DNA of 64,000 nt from Hermatobates lingyangjiaoensis (GCA_026182355.1 JAPFBL010000550.1:62001-126000); one strand, 5' to 3'. Positions 50,201 through 51,510 are shown, counted from the first letter of the stretch. The notes: generated from the sequence alone by a model not told the origin. Numbers and translations are program-made.

Positions 50201-51490
50201 ATACACTATCTTCGTTTTACCAATATACAGTATCCACTCCTTATCAATATACAGTATTATGTATATATCAATATACAATATCCTCTCCTTGTCAATGTAC
50301 AGTATCCTCTCCTTAAGAATATATCTATCATCTCCTTATCAATATACAGTATATTCGCCTTATCAATATACAGTATCCTATCCTTCCTTATCAATATACG
50401 GTATCTTCACCTTACCAATATACAGTATCCCCCTTATCAATATTCCGTATCCTATTCTTATCAATACACAGTATTTTCACCTTATCAATATCCCATATTA
50501 TCTATTTATCAATACACCATATCTTCTCCTTATCAATATACCCATCAGTAACAATACCATCAATACAACAACTTCTCTTTGATTACAGAATCAAGACTGT
50601 ATTGCCAATGGACCTCCCATGGAATATGGCAGAGTTATCTGCAAAATAAACAACAAAATCATCCCCGCTGTTTTCTTAAGCTCAAGAAACAAGGTTATAT
50701 ACAATGTAAGTTCATAGTGGAATTTACTATAATTCTTTTTTTATTCTTTAATTGATAATCTACATTTCAGTGAAACTGAAATTAGTAATCTTCATTACTA
50801 TTGTATTATGTTTTATATTTTTGTCATTTAAATTATAAAAGTGTAATTCCTACATTTTATGCTTTTTGAAATTTGAAATTCTAAAATGCGGTTATTATTT
50901 TCATTCAATGGTTATGTAGTAGTGAGGAGTCTTTATCGGTTTTGGTAGATCATGTAAGGAAGGTAGATTAAGTGCTTGCTTGGATGGCACTACGTAAAAC
51001 TTCCTTACGTAGAGAATAGTCTTTTTTTCTTCCTTTAATATCATTTATTTGACACCCGATATTTTTACGATTGTCGCCTTGATATAATTATTTCAGTTTA
51101 ACTGTGCATAATGATATCAATATTCAGGTTAACTGTGTATAATGATATCAATATTTCAGGTTAACTGTGTATAATGATATCAATATTTCAAGTGAGCTGT
51201 TCATAATGATATCAATATTTCAAGTTAATTGTGTATAATGATATCAATATTTAAGGTTAACTGTGTATAATGATAACAAAATTTCAGATTTTTTCTTCAT
51301 GCACTTTTTTTATGTTCAAATATCATTTTTTACAACCGATATTTTTACAACTGTCGTCACCATGATATCAATATTTCAGATCAAACTGTGCAATGACGAA
51401 GAAGTTTCTGTGACCAGTAACAACATAATAGTATCAGATGATATGTTCGATCTCGAGCAGGTCCTTCATGTTGACTCCAGGAATAAGTAA
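4329..51490 (+). CDS. KDM4: KDM4/JMJD2 histone lysine demethylase, 5'-incomplete gene (20 exons)
   Basis: The family removes methyl groups from histone H3 K9/K36 in the nucleus using Fe(II) and 2-oxoglutarate. Joined exons: 4329-4513, 8278-8431, 12505-12653, 17756-17920, 23424-23638, 25984-27072, 31196-31432, 33840-34058, 36363-36449, 36658-36717, 39106-39174, 41498-41566, 43117-43158, 45096-45170, 46053-46198, 47887-48117, 48910-49059, 49127-49300, 49898-50059, 50589-50705, 51380-51490. The two 69-nt exons at 39106 and 41498 are near-identical and counted as 11a/11b. Every junction is AG/GT and the frame stays open for 3906 nt (1301 residues plus stop). Residues 1-163 are JmjC, about 290-938 linker, 975-1057 PHD, 1065-1172 extended PHD and 1173-1301 double Tudor. 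JmjN and the start codon lie upstream of the window. Exons 1-5 and 14-20 match vertebrate KDM4A-C closely; linker exons 9-13 rest on splice sites and phase only. Drosophila Kdm4A/B lack the PHD/Tudor half that is kept here. Confidence 0.93.
4675..4765 (-). mobile_element. tRNA-derived SINE head (minus)
   Basis: The minus strand reads GGGTAGCCCAGTGGCA and, later, a box-B-like TTTCGATTCTC. It is related to the plus copy at 5100-5265. Confidence 0.65.
4835..5060. mobile_element. PLE tail (GTGTTCGAAA family)
   Basis: Contains CTGAAGAAGAACACTATGTG and then TTCGAAAGG at 4998-5035 on the plus strand, and the inverted counterpart near 4845-4870. Confidence 0.55.
5100..5265 (+). mobile_element. tRNA-derived SINE (plus)
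   Basis: GTAGACAAGTGGAAAAGC (box A region) and GGTTCGATTCCC (box B) are spaced as in tRNA genes. The body continues past the tRNA part and the family recurs, so it is called a SINE. Confidence 0.7.
5330..5480 (-). mobile_element. PLE tail (GGTTCAAACC family), minus
   Basis: The minus strand has CTGAAGAC, GGTTCAAACC, GAAAATTAG. Other copies are at 7240-7400 (plus), 13170-13260, 27540-27720 and 59840-59940. Confidence 0.65.
5750..6180. mobile_element. PLE tails: one minus, one inverted pair
   Basis: 5750-5915 is a minus copy of the TAGACGAAACGTC family. 5935-6175 is a near-palindrome of the CTGAAGAAGAACATCAAGTG family with its core at 6098-6125 (stem GAACA/TGTTC, then GAAAC). Confidence 0.65.
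6290..6665 (+). mobile_element. PLE tail plus flanking inverted repeat
   Basis: 6300-6480 has an internal inverted symmetry around TACATAATG blocks. 6535-6660 is a plus copy of the CTGAAGATGTCTAC family ending GTGGTCGAGAT. Confidence 0.5.
6768..7024. mobile_element. MITE with about 33-bp inverted ends
   Basis: GAGCCGTTTATTTTGAAAGT at the left end and its reverse complement at 6990-7024 (one mismatch region) enclose AT-rich DNA without an open frame. Both flanks carry ATGT, a plausible target duplication. Confidence 0.65.
7240..7510 (+). mobile_element. Two PLE tails (plus)
   Basis: 7240-7400 has CTGAAGAC GGTT CAA ACC GAAAA (7325-7346). 7425-7510 has CTGAAGAA GTCTA loop TAGAC GAAAC (7436-7463). 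The second grades directly into the minisatellite that follows. Confidence 0.68.
7500..8240 (+). repeat. About 62-bp minisatellite, about 12 units
   Basis: Units contain GAAGCTAGACCAAACCTGAT and TTTATATTGATTAATTTTTT. The seed (CTAGACCAAACCTCGATAA) is the 3' end of the adjacent PLE tail, so the array arose by amplifying that end. Confidence 0.85.
8278..8431 (+). CDS. KDM4: KDM4 exon 2: JmjC, zinc ligands
   Basis: Encodes residues 62-113, beginning [15 protein letters not shown] and ending YSIPFNK. Cys88 and His94 (in CPAFLRH) are two of the four family zinc ligands. The acceptor ctacag is clear; the donor AAG|gtcaac is weaker than average but the frame continues exactly into the next exon. 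It sits directly behind a 62-bp minisatellite. Confidence 0.95.
8517..8850. repeat. (TG)n/(GTGC)n microsatellite, duplicated segment
   Basis: A 55-base non-repetitive block (GACGGAATTATATGTTTTGA onward) at 8517 recurs at 8670, each copy followed by TG/CGTG repeats. The open frames here are artefacts of the repeat. Confidence 0.85.
9010..9790. mobile_element. PLE tail, inverted pair (GATGAAACGTCGGC family)
   Basis: 9015-9230 is the reverse complement of about 9240-9480 (shared TTCTGGGAGGATA and ACAGACAGTAACAAACACAG blocks). A plus copy of the tail ends at 9711-9745 with a degenerate core and then CCAAAATCCTCAAGAACC. Confidence 0.65.
9780..11160 (+). pseudogene. PLE reverse transcriptase fragment, split by a Tigger-like insertion
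   Basis: 10730-11000 reads, with stops, [20 protein letters not shown] and later [19 protein letters not shown], then SKWL. This matches the PLE RT stretch YGLPKIHK...PLRPIVS...G.P.YNLSK.L. The portion at 9780-9965 ([14 protein letters not shown]) appears to be its upstream part, separated by the element at 9971-10693. Several in-frame stops show it is dead. Confidence 0.65.
9971..10693. mobile_element. Tigger/pogo-like non-autonomous element
   Basis: Ends GTAAACCCTCGCTAGTTCGC and the inverted TTTTCGCGG...GAGGGTTTACTG are bounded by TA on both sides. Inserted in the PLE fragment. No transposase frame. Confidence 0.7.
11195..12252. mobile_element. hAT-like element with internal PLE insertion
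   Basis: Left end CAGAGGTTTCCAAAG and right end AGTTTGAGAAACTCTT are inverted. The flanks CCTTAAAG (11187-11194) and CATTAAAG (12253-12260) agree at 7 of 8. The PLE inverted pair at 11369-11575, with its core at 11464-11493, is nested inside. Confidence 0.65.
12313..12378. repeat. Perfect hairpin, arms of about 25 bp
   Basis: AGAATTAGTAATAATACATT and its reverse complement flank a loop around AGGTATGAC. In the intron before exon 3; function not apparent. Confidence 0.8.
12505..12653 (+). CDS. KDM4: KDM4 exon 3: JmjC, third iron ligand
   Basis: Encodes residues 114-163, starting [20 protein letters not shown]. His130 equals human H276, the third iron ligand, and the CAEST motif that follows lines the active site. 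Cys160 and Cys162 (CIC) complete the zinc site. It ends in phase 2 at CAA|gtaagc. The catalytic core is complete in all residues visible here. Confidence 0.95.
12800..13260. mobile_element. PLE fragments
   Basis: 12808-12870 (TTCAGTGTCACGTGTTCATTC) also occurs near 32320. 12880-13050 is the CCGAAACGTTGG tail; (TA)n follows at 13062-13076. 13170-13260 is a minus copy of the GGTTCAAACC family. Confidence 0.6.
13260..14000. other. Unclassified repeat-like region
   Basis: GC-richer than the surroundings, with a tRNA-like TCCGGAGTTCGATTCGAAAC near 13323. Phrases such as TTTGGTCCGGAGT recur at 55008 and 56053. The minus strand from 14007 reads [20 protein letters not shown], likely transposon-derived. 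No host gene recognised. Confidence 0.45.
14270..14800 (-). pseudogene. Jockey-type LINE reverse transcriptase C-terminus
   Basis: The minus strand, across frameshifts, reads [47 protein letters not shown] and [12 protein letters not shown]. These match the order of motifs in the C-terminal part of Jockey-clade ORF2. Broken by stops and frameshifts. Confidence 0.7.
14830..15175. mobile_element. PLE tail, inverted pair
   Basis: Arms share TACCCTCCCTTTGTTGG blocks and end in opposite copies of the GGCGAAACGTCGGCTTATAA tail (plus copy at 15120-15160). Confidence 0.6.
15840..15960 (+). repeat. (CACCATTAT)-like microsatellite
   Basis: Imperfect repeats of CCATTATT/CACCATTA over about 115 bases. 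The frames through it are artefactual. Confidence 0.8.
16144..16522. mobile_element. Near-perfect palindromic MITE
   Basis: GGGTTGGCCAAAAGTCACCC starts the left arm. The right arm (about 16330-16522) is its reverse complement almost throughout, arms about 180 bp. The GGTTGGCCAAAAAGT-type end resembles mariner-like termini. It interrupts a LINE 3' end. Confidence 0.8.
16523..16560 (+). mobile_element. LINE 3' end with telomere-like tail
   Basis: GGGACGGCCACTGTAACCTA followed by ACCTAA. The same end, minus strand, is at 51690-51760 and 23690-23745. Confidence 0.6.
16585..16890 (+). mobile_element. Three tandem tRNA-SINE fragments
   Basis: GGAGCCAGGGTAGCCCACTGG (16590) and diverged copies at about 16718 and 16828, each preceded by TATAAACA.GGGTAATAAA. 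Only the box A end is present. Confidence 0.6.
16890..17755. other. Intron, no gene seen
   Basis: AT-rich intron before exon 4. A GC-richer block with GACCCGGGTATGCATTGGGT at 17530-17600 resembles repeat DNA at 16000-16040. No coding support. Confidence 0.55.
17756..17920 (+). CDS. KDM4: KDM4 exon 4: end of JmjC region
   Basis: Starts with one base finishing a Lys codon and reads [20 protein letters not shown], matching the conserved VKISMD.FV.KFQP.RY segment just after JmjC. The rest ([18 protein letters not shown]) is variable. Donor AA|gtaagt. Confidence 0.93.
18040..20215 (+). repeat. Satellite of 135-bp monomers, about 16 copies, each with a hairpin
   Basis: The monomer period is exactly 135 bases in the central part (GCAGC at 18451, 18586 and so on). 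Each monomer has inverted arms AATCGAGCAGCA and TGCTGCTCGATT around a loop of about 27 bases containing ATATATTACCTCGTGTGGCT, plus AGAGGC/GCCTCT arms. Two variants alternate: A (GATTGATTTTAGAGGCTCTC) and B (GATTTGTTTCAGAGGCTGTC). In the intron between exons 4 and 5. Confidence 0.95.
20230..21235 (-). pseudogene. LINE ORF2 C-terminus interrupted by a hAT element
   Basis: Minus strand: 21226-21093 encodes [18 protein letters not shown], then LTGHC. Downstream of the insert, 20500-20290 encodes [20 protein letters not shown] and a C-terminal helix. A LTGHC...CxxC...H...C arrangement is typical of Jockey/R1-type ORF2 C-termini. Dead. Confidence 0.7.
20530..21084. mobile_element. Non-autonomous hAT element with exact 8-bp target duplication
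   Basis: Ends CAGCGCTTCTTAAAC and GTTTGAGAAGCACTG. Both flanks are GTCTACAG (20522-20529 and 21085-21092). It carries four 32-bp tandem units of GGGCGCACCTATGAAACC at 20568-20690. Confidence 0.9.
21235..21660. other. Intron, no gene seen
   Basis: Mixed sequence, possibly more LINE debris (GGCACCGAAATTCGCCC at 21310). No open frame or splice evidence. Confidence 0.45.
21660..21815. mobile_element. PLE tail, inverted pair (GAAGACCGC family)
   Basis: Arms TCACATAAACACGTGAAATA and TTGTGGTTTAAG..TGATCATTG; central core partly deleted. Confidence 0.6.
21872..22185 (+). repeat. 33-bp minisatellite, nine units
   Basis: Units of AATAATGCCTGTGGCATTTC plus TGCAAAGTTCGAT. Both strands are open because 33 is a multiple of three; no start context or homology supports coding. 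Confidence 0.93.
22260..23101 (+). repeat. Poly-G-ended repeat (copy 2) with nested PLE palindrome
   Basis: Matches 1-478 block by block and ends in 18 G at 23084-23101. A PLE inverted pair at 22675-22995 (core 22875-22902: CTGATGAT, GAACAC, loop, GTGTTC, GAAAC) splits it. Confidence 0.75.
23424..23638 (+). CDS. KDM4: KDM4 exon 5: linker start
   Basis: Encodes residues 218-289 in frame from exon 4 (AA+C). It reads [19 protein letters not shown] and then an acidic helix-like stretch ending [10 protein letters not shown]. Poly-T tract and cag acceptor; donor G|gtacgt. It lacks a diagnostic motif, so membership rests on splice phase and the position between clear exons. Confidence 0.82.
23690..24085. 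mobile_element. LINE 3' tail and PLE fragments
   Basis: 23690-23745: (GGTTA)4-like repeat followed by the minus-strand LINE end GCAGTGGCAGTCCCACAAGG. 23745-24080: minus and plus copies of the CCGAAACGTTGAC family around a (TA)n of about 50 bases. Confidence 0.62.
24090..25100. mobile_element. Two PLE inverted pairs
   Basis: 24100-24360: palindromic copy of the GAGGAC..GGTCGAAATATTG family. 24385-25095: GTTCTCGAGGATTTTGGTCA and its reverse complement bound the unit, with cores GGCGAAACGTCGGCAGAT at both ends and unique DNA between (24520-24990). Confidence 0.68.
25140..25290 (-). mobile_element. PLE tail (GAAC..GTTCGAAAT), minus
   Basis: Near-identical to 3841-4000. The minus strand 25229-25206 reads CTGATGAC GAAC AACA GTTC GAAAT. 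Confidence 0.68.
25312..25618. repeat. Element with about 45-bp inverted ends
   Basis: AATCTAGGAGGTCTCAGAGC at the left and its reverse complement ending at 25617. The interior is non-palindromic and GC-richer. Flanked by TA repeats on both sides. Confidence 0.7.
25670..25970. mobile_element. PLE tails
   Basis: 25676-25745: CCGAAACGTCGGCATTGAGA fragment. 25755-25965: inverted pair of the GACGAAGACC family. Confidence 0.6.
25984..27072 (+). CDS. KDM4: KDM4 exon 6: long lysine-rich linker exon
   Basis: A 1089-nt exon encoding residues 290-652. The first about 60 codons are dominated by Lys/Arg (runs such as [16 protein letters not shown] and [16 protein letters not shown]) and look like nuclear localisation signals or a nucleic-acid-binding tract. 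An acidic Glu/Val-rich segment follows (about residues 405-490), then a Ser-rich part with an Asn run encoded by an AAT/AAC microsatellite. Acceptor gtttcag, donor A|gtaagt. No known domain is recognised. The open frame of over 1 kb in AT-rich DNA supports real coding. Confidence 0.85.
27151..27250 (+). repeat. (TC)n then (TA)n microsatellite
   Basis: About 32 TC dinucleotides followed by TTTC and TA repeats, 80 bases after the exon 6 donor. Confidence 0.95.
27340..28260. mobile_element. PLE scraps and inverted pairs with TA microsatellites
   Basis: 27393-27420 reads [14 protein letters not shown] into (TA)n. 27525-27725 is an inverted pair of the GGTTCAAACC family, one arm lacking the core. 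27805-28060 and 28110-28190 are copies of the CTGAAGACGGAT..CCCGAAAATTTGA family. Confidence 0.62.
28300..29140. mobile_element. PLE debris
   Basis: 28380-28560 shares its interior with 24840-25000. 28745-28840 is the CCGAAACGTTGGCC tail. 28905-29140 is an inverted pair with core CTGAGGAC GACCG loop CGGTC GAAA at 29016-29043. TA tracts lie between. Confidence 0.62.
29150..30560. mobile_element. PLE debris and A/T-rich tract
   Basis: 29160-29330 is a minus copy of the CTGATGACGACGATTGTCGA family. 29395-29570 is a (TAAATAA)n-like tract. 29640-30265 resembles the 9480-9790 element including GGCGAAACGTCAGC. 30290-30560 is an inverted pair of the GACGACCGC..GGTCGAAATATTG family. Confidence 0.6.
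30560..31195. other. Intron before exon 7
   Basis: No gene seen in 30560-30890. 30890-31020 is a fragment of the poly-G-ended repeat family, and 31000-31180 is AT-rich intron with the exon 7 acceptor. Confidence 0.5.
31196..31432 (+). CDS. KDM4: KDM4 exon 7: Ser/Pro-rich linker
   Basis: Phase 1 at both ends (A|AA and G|gtgacc). Encodes low-complexity Ser/Ala/Pro sequence ([19 protein letters not shown] and similar). The marked rise in GC relative to the flanks and intact splice sites support coding. An AT microsatellite and a PLE tail follow within 30 bases of the donor. Confidence 0.8.
31470..31548 (-). mobile_element. PLE half tail (GACGAAGACC family, minus)
   Basis: Single arm GATCAAACCACAATAAG through AAGCGGTCTTCGTCAGAGTC, joined directly to the first 5S-like repeat. 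Confidence 0.65.
31549..32275. repeat. Five 5S rRNA-derived repeats, two plus and three minus
   Basis: Plus copies at 31549-31645 and 31697-31790 contain ACAGAAGTTAAGCAATATTG and CTTGGATGGGTGAC, which match the internal part and 3' arm of 5S rRNA (GAAGTTAAGCA, TTGGATGGGTGACC). Minus copies at about 31790-31930, 31937-32100 and 32110-32270 include the CATAGC...GAC 5' part. Diverged and partly palindromic, so SINE3-like repeats or pseudogenes rather than functional 5S genes. Confidence 0.75.
32310..33400. mobile_element. PLE tails embedded in TA repeats
   Basis: 32380-32530: CCGAAACGTTGGC tail. 32540-32800: AACGAAGGAAACACACAGAA family in both orientations with (TA)n. 32850-32900: GTCAGTACATATGTCGATTT repeat, also at 55950. 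33030-33210: inverted pair of the GACGAAGACC family. 33230-33340: AACGAAGG family again. Confidence 0.6.
33500..33835 (+). mobile_element. PLE scraps before exon 8
   Basis: 33515-33545 has CTGAAGATGTGTTAACGAAA, a weak core. 33650-33745 encodes [20 protein letters not shown], a PLE N-terminal-type fragment also present at 3560 and 59265. Confidence 0.55.
33840..34058 (+). CDS. KDM4: KDM4 exon 8: basic linker
   Basis: Phase 1-1. Reads [20 protein letters not shown] and continues with a basic Ser/Pro-rich segment ([20 protein letters not shown]). Acceptor cttacag, donor G|gtttgc. The internal ATG at 33851 is an ordinary Met within the exon. No recognised domain. Confidence 0.78.
34280..35145. 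mobile_element. PLE debris
   Basis: 34300-34430: GATGATGACGGATGTCGAAA tail followed by about 60 bases of TA. The minus strand from 34525 encodes [20 protein letters not shown] into that TA tract. 34821-34850: CTTGAGAAT GGTC loop GACC GAAAC. 35010-35140: half tail of the GACGAAGACC family (minus). Confidence 0.62.
35270..35900 (+). pseudogene. PLE GIY-YIG endonuclease remnant with its 3' tail
   Basis: Reads [20 protein letters not shown], then [11 protein letters not shown], the PLE GIY-YIG nuclease start (GIY, YIG, Arg in helix), followed by stops. At 35791-35820, 200 bases past the coding remnant, lies CTGACGAA GACCG loop CGGTT GAAAG, then TATTGTGGTTTGATCATT. This copy shows that the most abundant tail in the window is the 3' end of a GIY-YIG-bearing PLE. 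Confidence 0.78.
35905..36190. mobile_element. PLE 5' scrap (minus) and another tail (plus)
   Basis: The minus strand from 36020 encodes [20 protein letters not shown] then THTH in a TG repeat. 36138-36164 is CTGATGAT GAATG TTTT CATTC GAAAC, a perfect five-pair stem. Confidence 0.65.
36363..36449 (+). CDS. KDM4: KDM4 exon 9 (short linker exon)
   Basis: A 29-codon phase 1-1 exon encoding [18 protein letters not shown] and following residues. Acceptor tttctag, strong donor A|gtaagt. No homology recognised; it is included because frame and splice signals fit exactly. Confidence 0.65.
36658..36717 (+). CDS. KDM4: KDM4 exon 10 (microexon, linker)
   Basis: A 60-nt phase 1-1 exon encoding [19 protein letters not shown], with an excellent polypyrimidine tract plus cag and a gtgagt donor. 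Only 208 bases downstream of exon 9. It would be skippable without frame change. Confidence 0.62.
37153..37976. mobile_element. Tigger-like element 1
   Basis: Ends GTGGTACCTTGAGATACGAG and CTCGTATCTCAAGATACCAC are inverted repeats. Internal 37310-37385 encodes [20 protein letters not shown] helix-turn-helix sequence of Tigger/CENP-B-type transposases. Degenerate. Confidence 0.72.
37981..38927 (+). mobile_element. Tigger-like element 2 with transposase N-terminal remnant
   Basis: Inverted ends ACAGTAAAACCTCCGCTGAC and GTGAGCTGAGGTATCACTGT. 38215-38330 encodes [20 protein letters not shown], and 38545-38620 encodes [17 protein letters not shown], the psq-type helix-turn-helix of pogo/Tigger transposases. 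Frames are broken. Confidence 0.74.
39106..39174 (+). CDS. KDM4: KDM4 exon 11a (duplicated linker exon, copy 1)
   Basis: A 69-nt phase 1-1 exon, [20 protein letters not shown]. It is nearly identical to exon 11b at 41498, with flanking intron also shared (about 130 bases upstream and about 15 downstream). Each copy lies just downstream of a Tigger-like element end. Confidence 0.72.
39195..40300. mobile_element. PLE tails, multiple inverted pairs
   Basis: 39200-39500: inverted pair of the CTGAAGATGTCTAC..TAGACGAAACGTC family. 39540-40110: three nested copies of the CTGAAGACGGATTACCCGAA family separated by GTGTATATATATTTCAAG. 40190-40290: minus copy of another tail. Confidence 0.65.
40556..40840 (+). 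repeat. Duplicated segment with (GAT)n expansion
   Basis: A block of about 110 bases (TTAGTTAGCGATGATAATCA onward) occurs twice in tandem, then about 30 GAT units. An inverted partner lies at about 42660-42800. Confidence 0.85.
40845..41350 (-). mobile_element. Tigger-like element 1 family, inverted and rearranged copy
   Basis: The sequence is the reverse complement of parts of 37153-37650 (GCATAGGCTATTTGTGCAC; GCTCGTATCTCAAGGTACCA), followed by a second terminal copy (CGTATCTCAAGATACCACTG) that abuts the duplicated exon 11b segment. Confidence 0.65.
41498..41566 (+). CDS. KDM4: KDM4 exon 11b (duplicated linker exon, copy 2)
   Basis: Second copy of the 69-nt exon, differing by K-to-N and V-to-I replacements, with the same acceptor (gttccag) and donor (G|gtaaat). 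Because both are phase 1-1, a transcript could use either, both or neither. Confidence 0.72.
41585..42420. mobile_element. PLE tails with TA repeats
   Basis: 41590-41740 is part of the GGTCGAAATATTG family. 41868-42005 is an inverted unit (GGTTGAGGTCCAATGATTTT) with CTGAAGAT GACATA loop TATGTC AAAAC at 41921-41949. 42043-42225 is a pair of the GACGAAGACC family. 42250-42400 is a minus GTGTTCG family copy. Confidence 0.62.
42420..43116. other. Intron before exon 12
   Basis: 42660-42800 is an inverted copy of the GATGAT repeat unit at 40556. The rest is AT-rich intron with no gene seen. Confidence 0.55.
43117..43158 (+). CDS. KDM4: KDM4 exon 12 (42-nt microexon)
   Basis: Encodes [14 protein letters not shown], an acidic segment. 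Poly-T/tag acceptor, donor G|gtaagc, phase 1-1. Confidence 0.65.
43298..43929. mobile_element. hAT-type MITE (CAGTGRTGGGATTCA ends) with PLE insertion
   Basis: Ends CAGTGATGGGATTCAGCCGG and TTGAATCCCACCACTG, with GAACCGGTTGTTAA and inverted GGTTCGCAAGAACC blocks subterminally. The flanks AGTAATTT and AATAATTA are a loose 8-bp duplication (6 of 8). A PLE inverted pair (43496-43830; core 43699-43728) sits inside. Confidence 0.75.
43979..44324. mobile_element. MITE with GGTTCCCTCTAA ends
   Basis: GGTTCCCTCTAAGCTG at the left and AATTAGAGGGAAC at the right form inverted ends. The interior is mixed with no transposase. Likely a hAT-type element by end style. Confidence 0.6.
44530..45010 (-). repeat. 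Poly-G run and inverted fragment of the poly-G repeat family
   Basis: 17 G at 44537-44553. 44800-45010 is the reverse complement of about 290-480 (CAGACTTTCATCTTAT; TTCAAGAAAGTCCTCAAAAT). Confidence 0.62.
45096..45170 (+). CDS. KDM4: KDM4 exon 13 (linker)
   Basis: A 75-nt GC-rich phase 1-1 exon reading [20 protein letters not shown]. Acceptor cctcag, donor G|gtgaga. A degenerate look-alike of its ends, including the donor, occurs at about 47610-47694. Confidence 0.65.
45200..45400 (+). mobile_element. Degenerate PLE tail after exon 13
   Basis: CTCTGACGAATACCACTTGT then GTTGAATGATACT corresponds to the GACGAAGACC tail at 35791, including the upstream CTCCCACTCTTCTCAAC block. Confidence 0.55.
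45630..45995 (-). mobile_element. tRNA-derived SINE, near full length (minus)
   Basis: The tRNA part at 45990-45880 on the minus strand has TAGCCTAGTGGCAAAGTGC and a diverged B box. The body matches 720-880. The 3' end at 45630 carries the GCAGTGGCAGTCTCACAGTA and GGTAAGGTT tail shared with the LINE copies, consistent with a LINE-mobilised SINE. A 43-base internal duplication lies at 45865-45950. Confidence 0.68.
46053..46198 (+). CDS. KDM4: KDM4 exon 14: start of PHD finger
   Basis: Residues 939-987. A helical stretch ([21 protein letters not shown]) leads into [10 protein letters not shown], where Cys975/Cys978 are the first PHD zinc pair, as in SPHCAIC of human KDM4A. Phase shifts here from 1 to 0. 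A GA-rich minisatellite starts about 65 bases after the donor GAG|gtgagg. Confidence 0.92.
46265..47420 (+). repeat. GA-rich minisatellite with 110-bp higher-order unit
   Basis: Five near-identical 110-bp units at about 46290-46840 (GAGAGTACACAGAGTGAGTG recurs exactly every 110 bases), then irregular GAGAGA arrays to 47410. Minus-strand frames of up to 288 codons are repeat artefacts. Confidence 0.92.
47610..47694 (+). pseudogene. Exon-13-like pseudoexon
   Basis: CCACCTCCTG, GTCACTGAGCAGGAG|GTGAGA and TGTTTTGAAGGG match the start, end, donor and downstream intron of exon 13 in the same order, with a diverged middle. Reading is not kept. Confidence 0.45.
47887..48117 (+). CDS. KDM4: KDM4 exon 15: remainder of PHD finger
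   Basis: Residues 988-1064. After a Ser/Thr/Pro spacer it reads [20 protein letters not shown], then WLCNKC. These supply the CxxC, HxxC and CxxC ligands (C1028, C1031, H1036, C1039, C1054, C1057) completing the zinc sites begun in exon 14. Acceptor ttgcag, donor ACG|gtaaca, phase 0-0. Confidence 0.93.
48165..48909 (+). pseudogene. Seven degenerate tandem copies of KDM4 exon 16
   Basis: Copy starts at 48165, 48275, 48388, 48474, 48587, 48700 and about 48801, then the intact exon at 48910. All keep GCTCTGAAGAAGAA and most keep the CxxC codons (TGCAGTATCTGT). Three types recur in order: a (copies 1, 6; in-frame TAG), b (2, 4, 7; one-base deletion before GGGTTCAC), c (3, 5, 8). Copy 3 is open but lacks the HxxC half. 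Confidence 0.9.
48910..49059 (+). CDS. KDM4: KDM4 exon 16: first half of extended PHD
   Basis: A 50-codon phase 0-0 exon, [20 protein letters not shown] and then [13 protein letters not shown]. CxxC and HxxC zinc ligands match CCLC and HVMC of the human ePHD, with the diagnostic GGALK between. Acceptor gtggtag, donor CAA|gtaatg. It is the last and only intact copy of an eight-copy tandem array of this exon; no other copy supplies the HxxC half in frame. Confidence 0.92.
49127..49300 (+). CDS. KDM4: KDM4 exon 17: second half of extended PHD
   Basis: Residues 1115-1172: [20 protein letters not shown], then WLHVTCG and a closing FTCLQH. The CxxC, CxxxxC, HxxC and C...H ligands agree with the KDM4 ePHD. 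Acceptor ttatag, donor GAG|gtacct, phase 0-0. Confidence 0.95.
49436..49730. mobile_element. tRNA-SINE head and PLE inverted pair
   Basis: 49436-49500: AGTAGTTCAGTGGCTTGCGC and GGAGTTGATTCTCC as A and B box regions. 49507-49730: GACGAAGACC-family inverted pair, diverged. Confidence 0.6.
49898..50059 (+). CDS. KDM4: KDM4 exon 18: first Tudor
   Basis: Residues 1173-1226, [20 protein letters not shown] followed by QRGRVLTVS and [14 protein letters not shown]. It aligns to the KDM4A segment from VGQTV to PEDIV. The residue opposite cage Phe932 is not aromatic, and Asp945 is Asn. A 24-bp minisatellite starts at its donor GTC|gtcagt. Confidence 0.9.
50060..50545 (+). repeat. 24-bp minisatellite starting at the exon 18 donor
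   Basis: About 20 imperfect units of CTCCTTATCAATATACAGTAT. The first unit overlaps the donor GTCAGTATACTCTCC. Frames through it (up to 217 codons, joined to exon 18) are read-through artefacts. Confidence 0.9.
50589..50705 (+). CDS. KDM4: KDM4 exon 19: second Tudor
   Basis: Residues 1227-1265, [20 protein letters not shown] and on, aligning to RDCLKLGPPAEGEVVQVKW of KDM4A. Positions of human Trp967 and Tyr973 are occupied by aliphatic residues (KI, II). Acceptor attacag, donor AAT|gtaagt. Confidence 0.92.
51060..51379 (+). repeat. Tandem copies of the exon 20 3' splice site
   Basis: Seven or so units of about 33 bases, ATGATATCAATATTTCAG followed by GTTAACTGTGTATA. They equal the true acceptor (ATGATATCAATATTTCAG) plus the start of exon 20 (ATCAAACTGTGCA). 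The outermost copy also repeats the CGATATTTTTAC...TGTCG block that precedes the real acceptor. Confidence 0.85.
51380..51490 (+). CDS. KDM4: KDM4 exon 20: terminal exon and stop
   Basis: Residues 1266-1301, [20 protein letters not shown] to the stop TAA at 51488-51490, matching [21 protein letters not shown] of KDM4A in register. Its acceptor (atatttcag) and first exon bases are copied repeatedly upstream in the same intron. Confidence 0.92.
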   Translation: MKLCNDEEVSVTSNNIIVSDDMFDLEQVLHVDSRNK

Positions 51491-51504
51491 ACAATTATTT
51501 TATC

Positions 51505-51510
51505 AATAAA
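51505..51510 (+). promoter_or_regulatory. Candidate poly(A) signal of KDM4
   Basis: AATAAA lies 15 bases after the KDM4 stop codon in an AT-rich stretch. A 3' UTR this short would be unusual, so longer 3' ends are possible. Confidence 0.4.
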
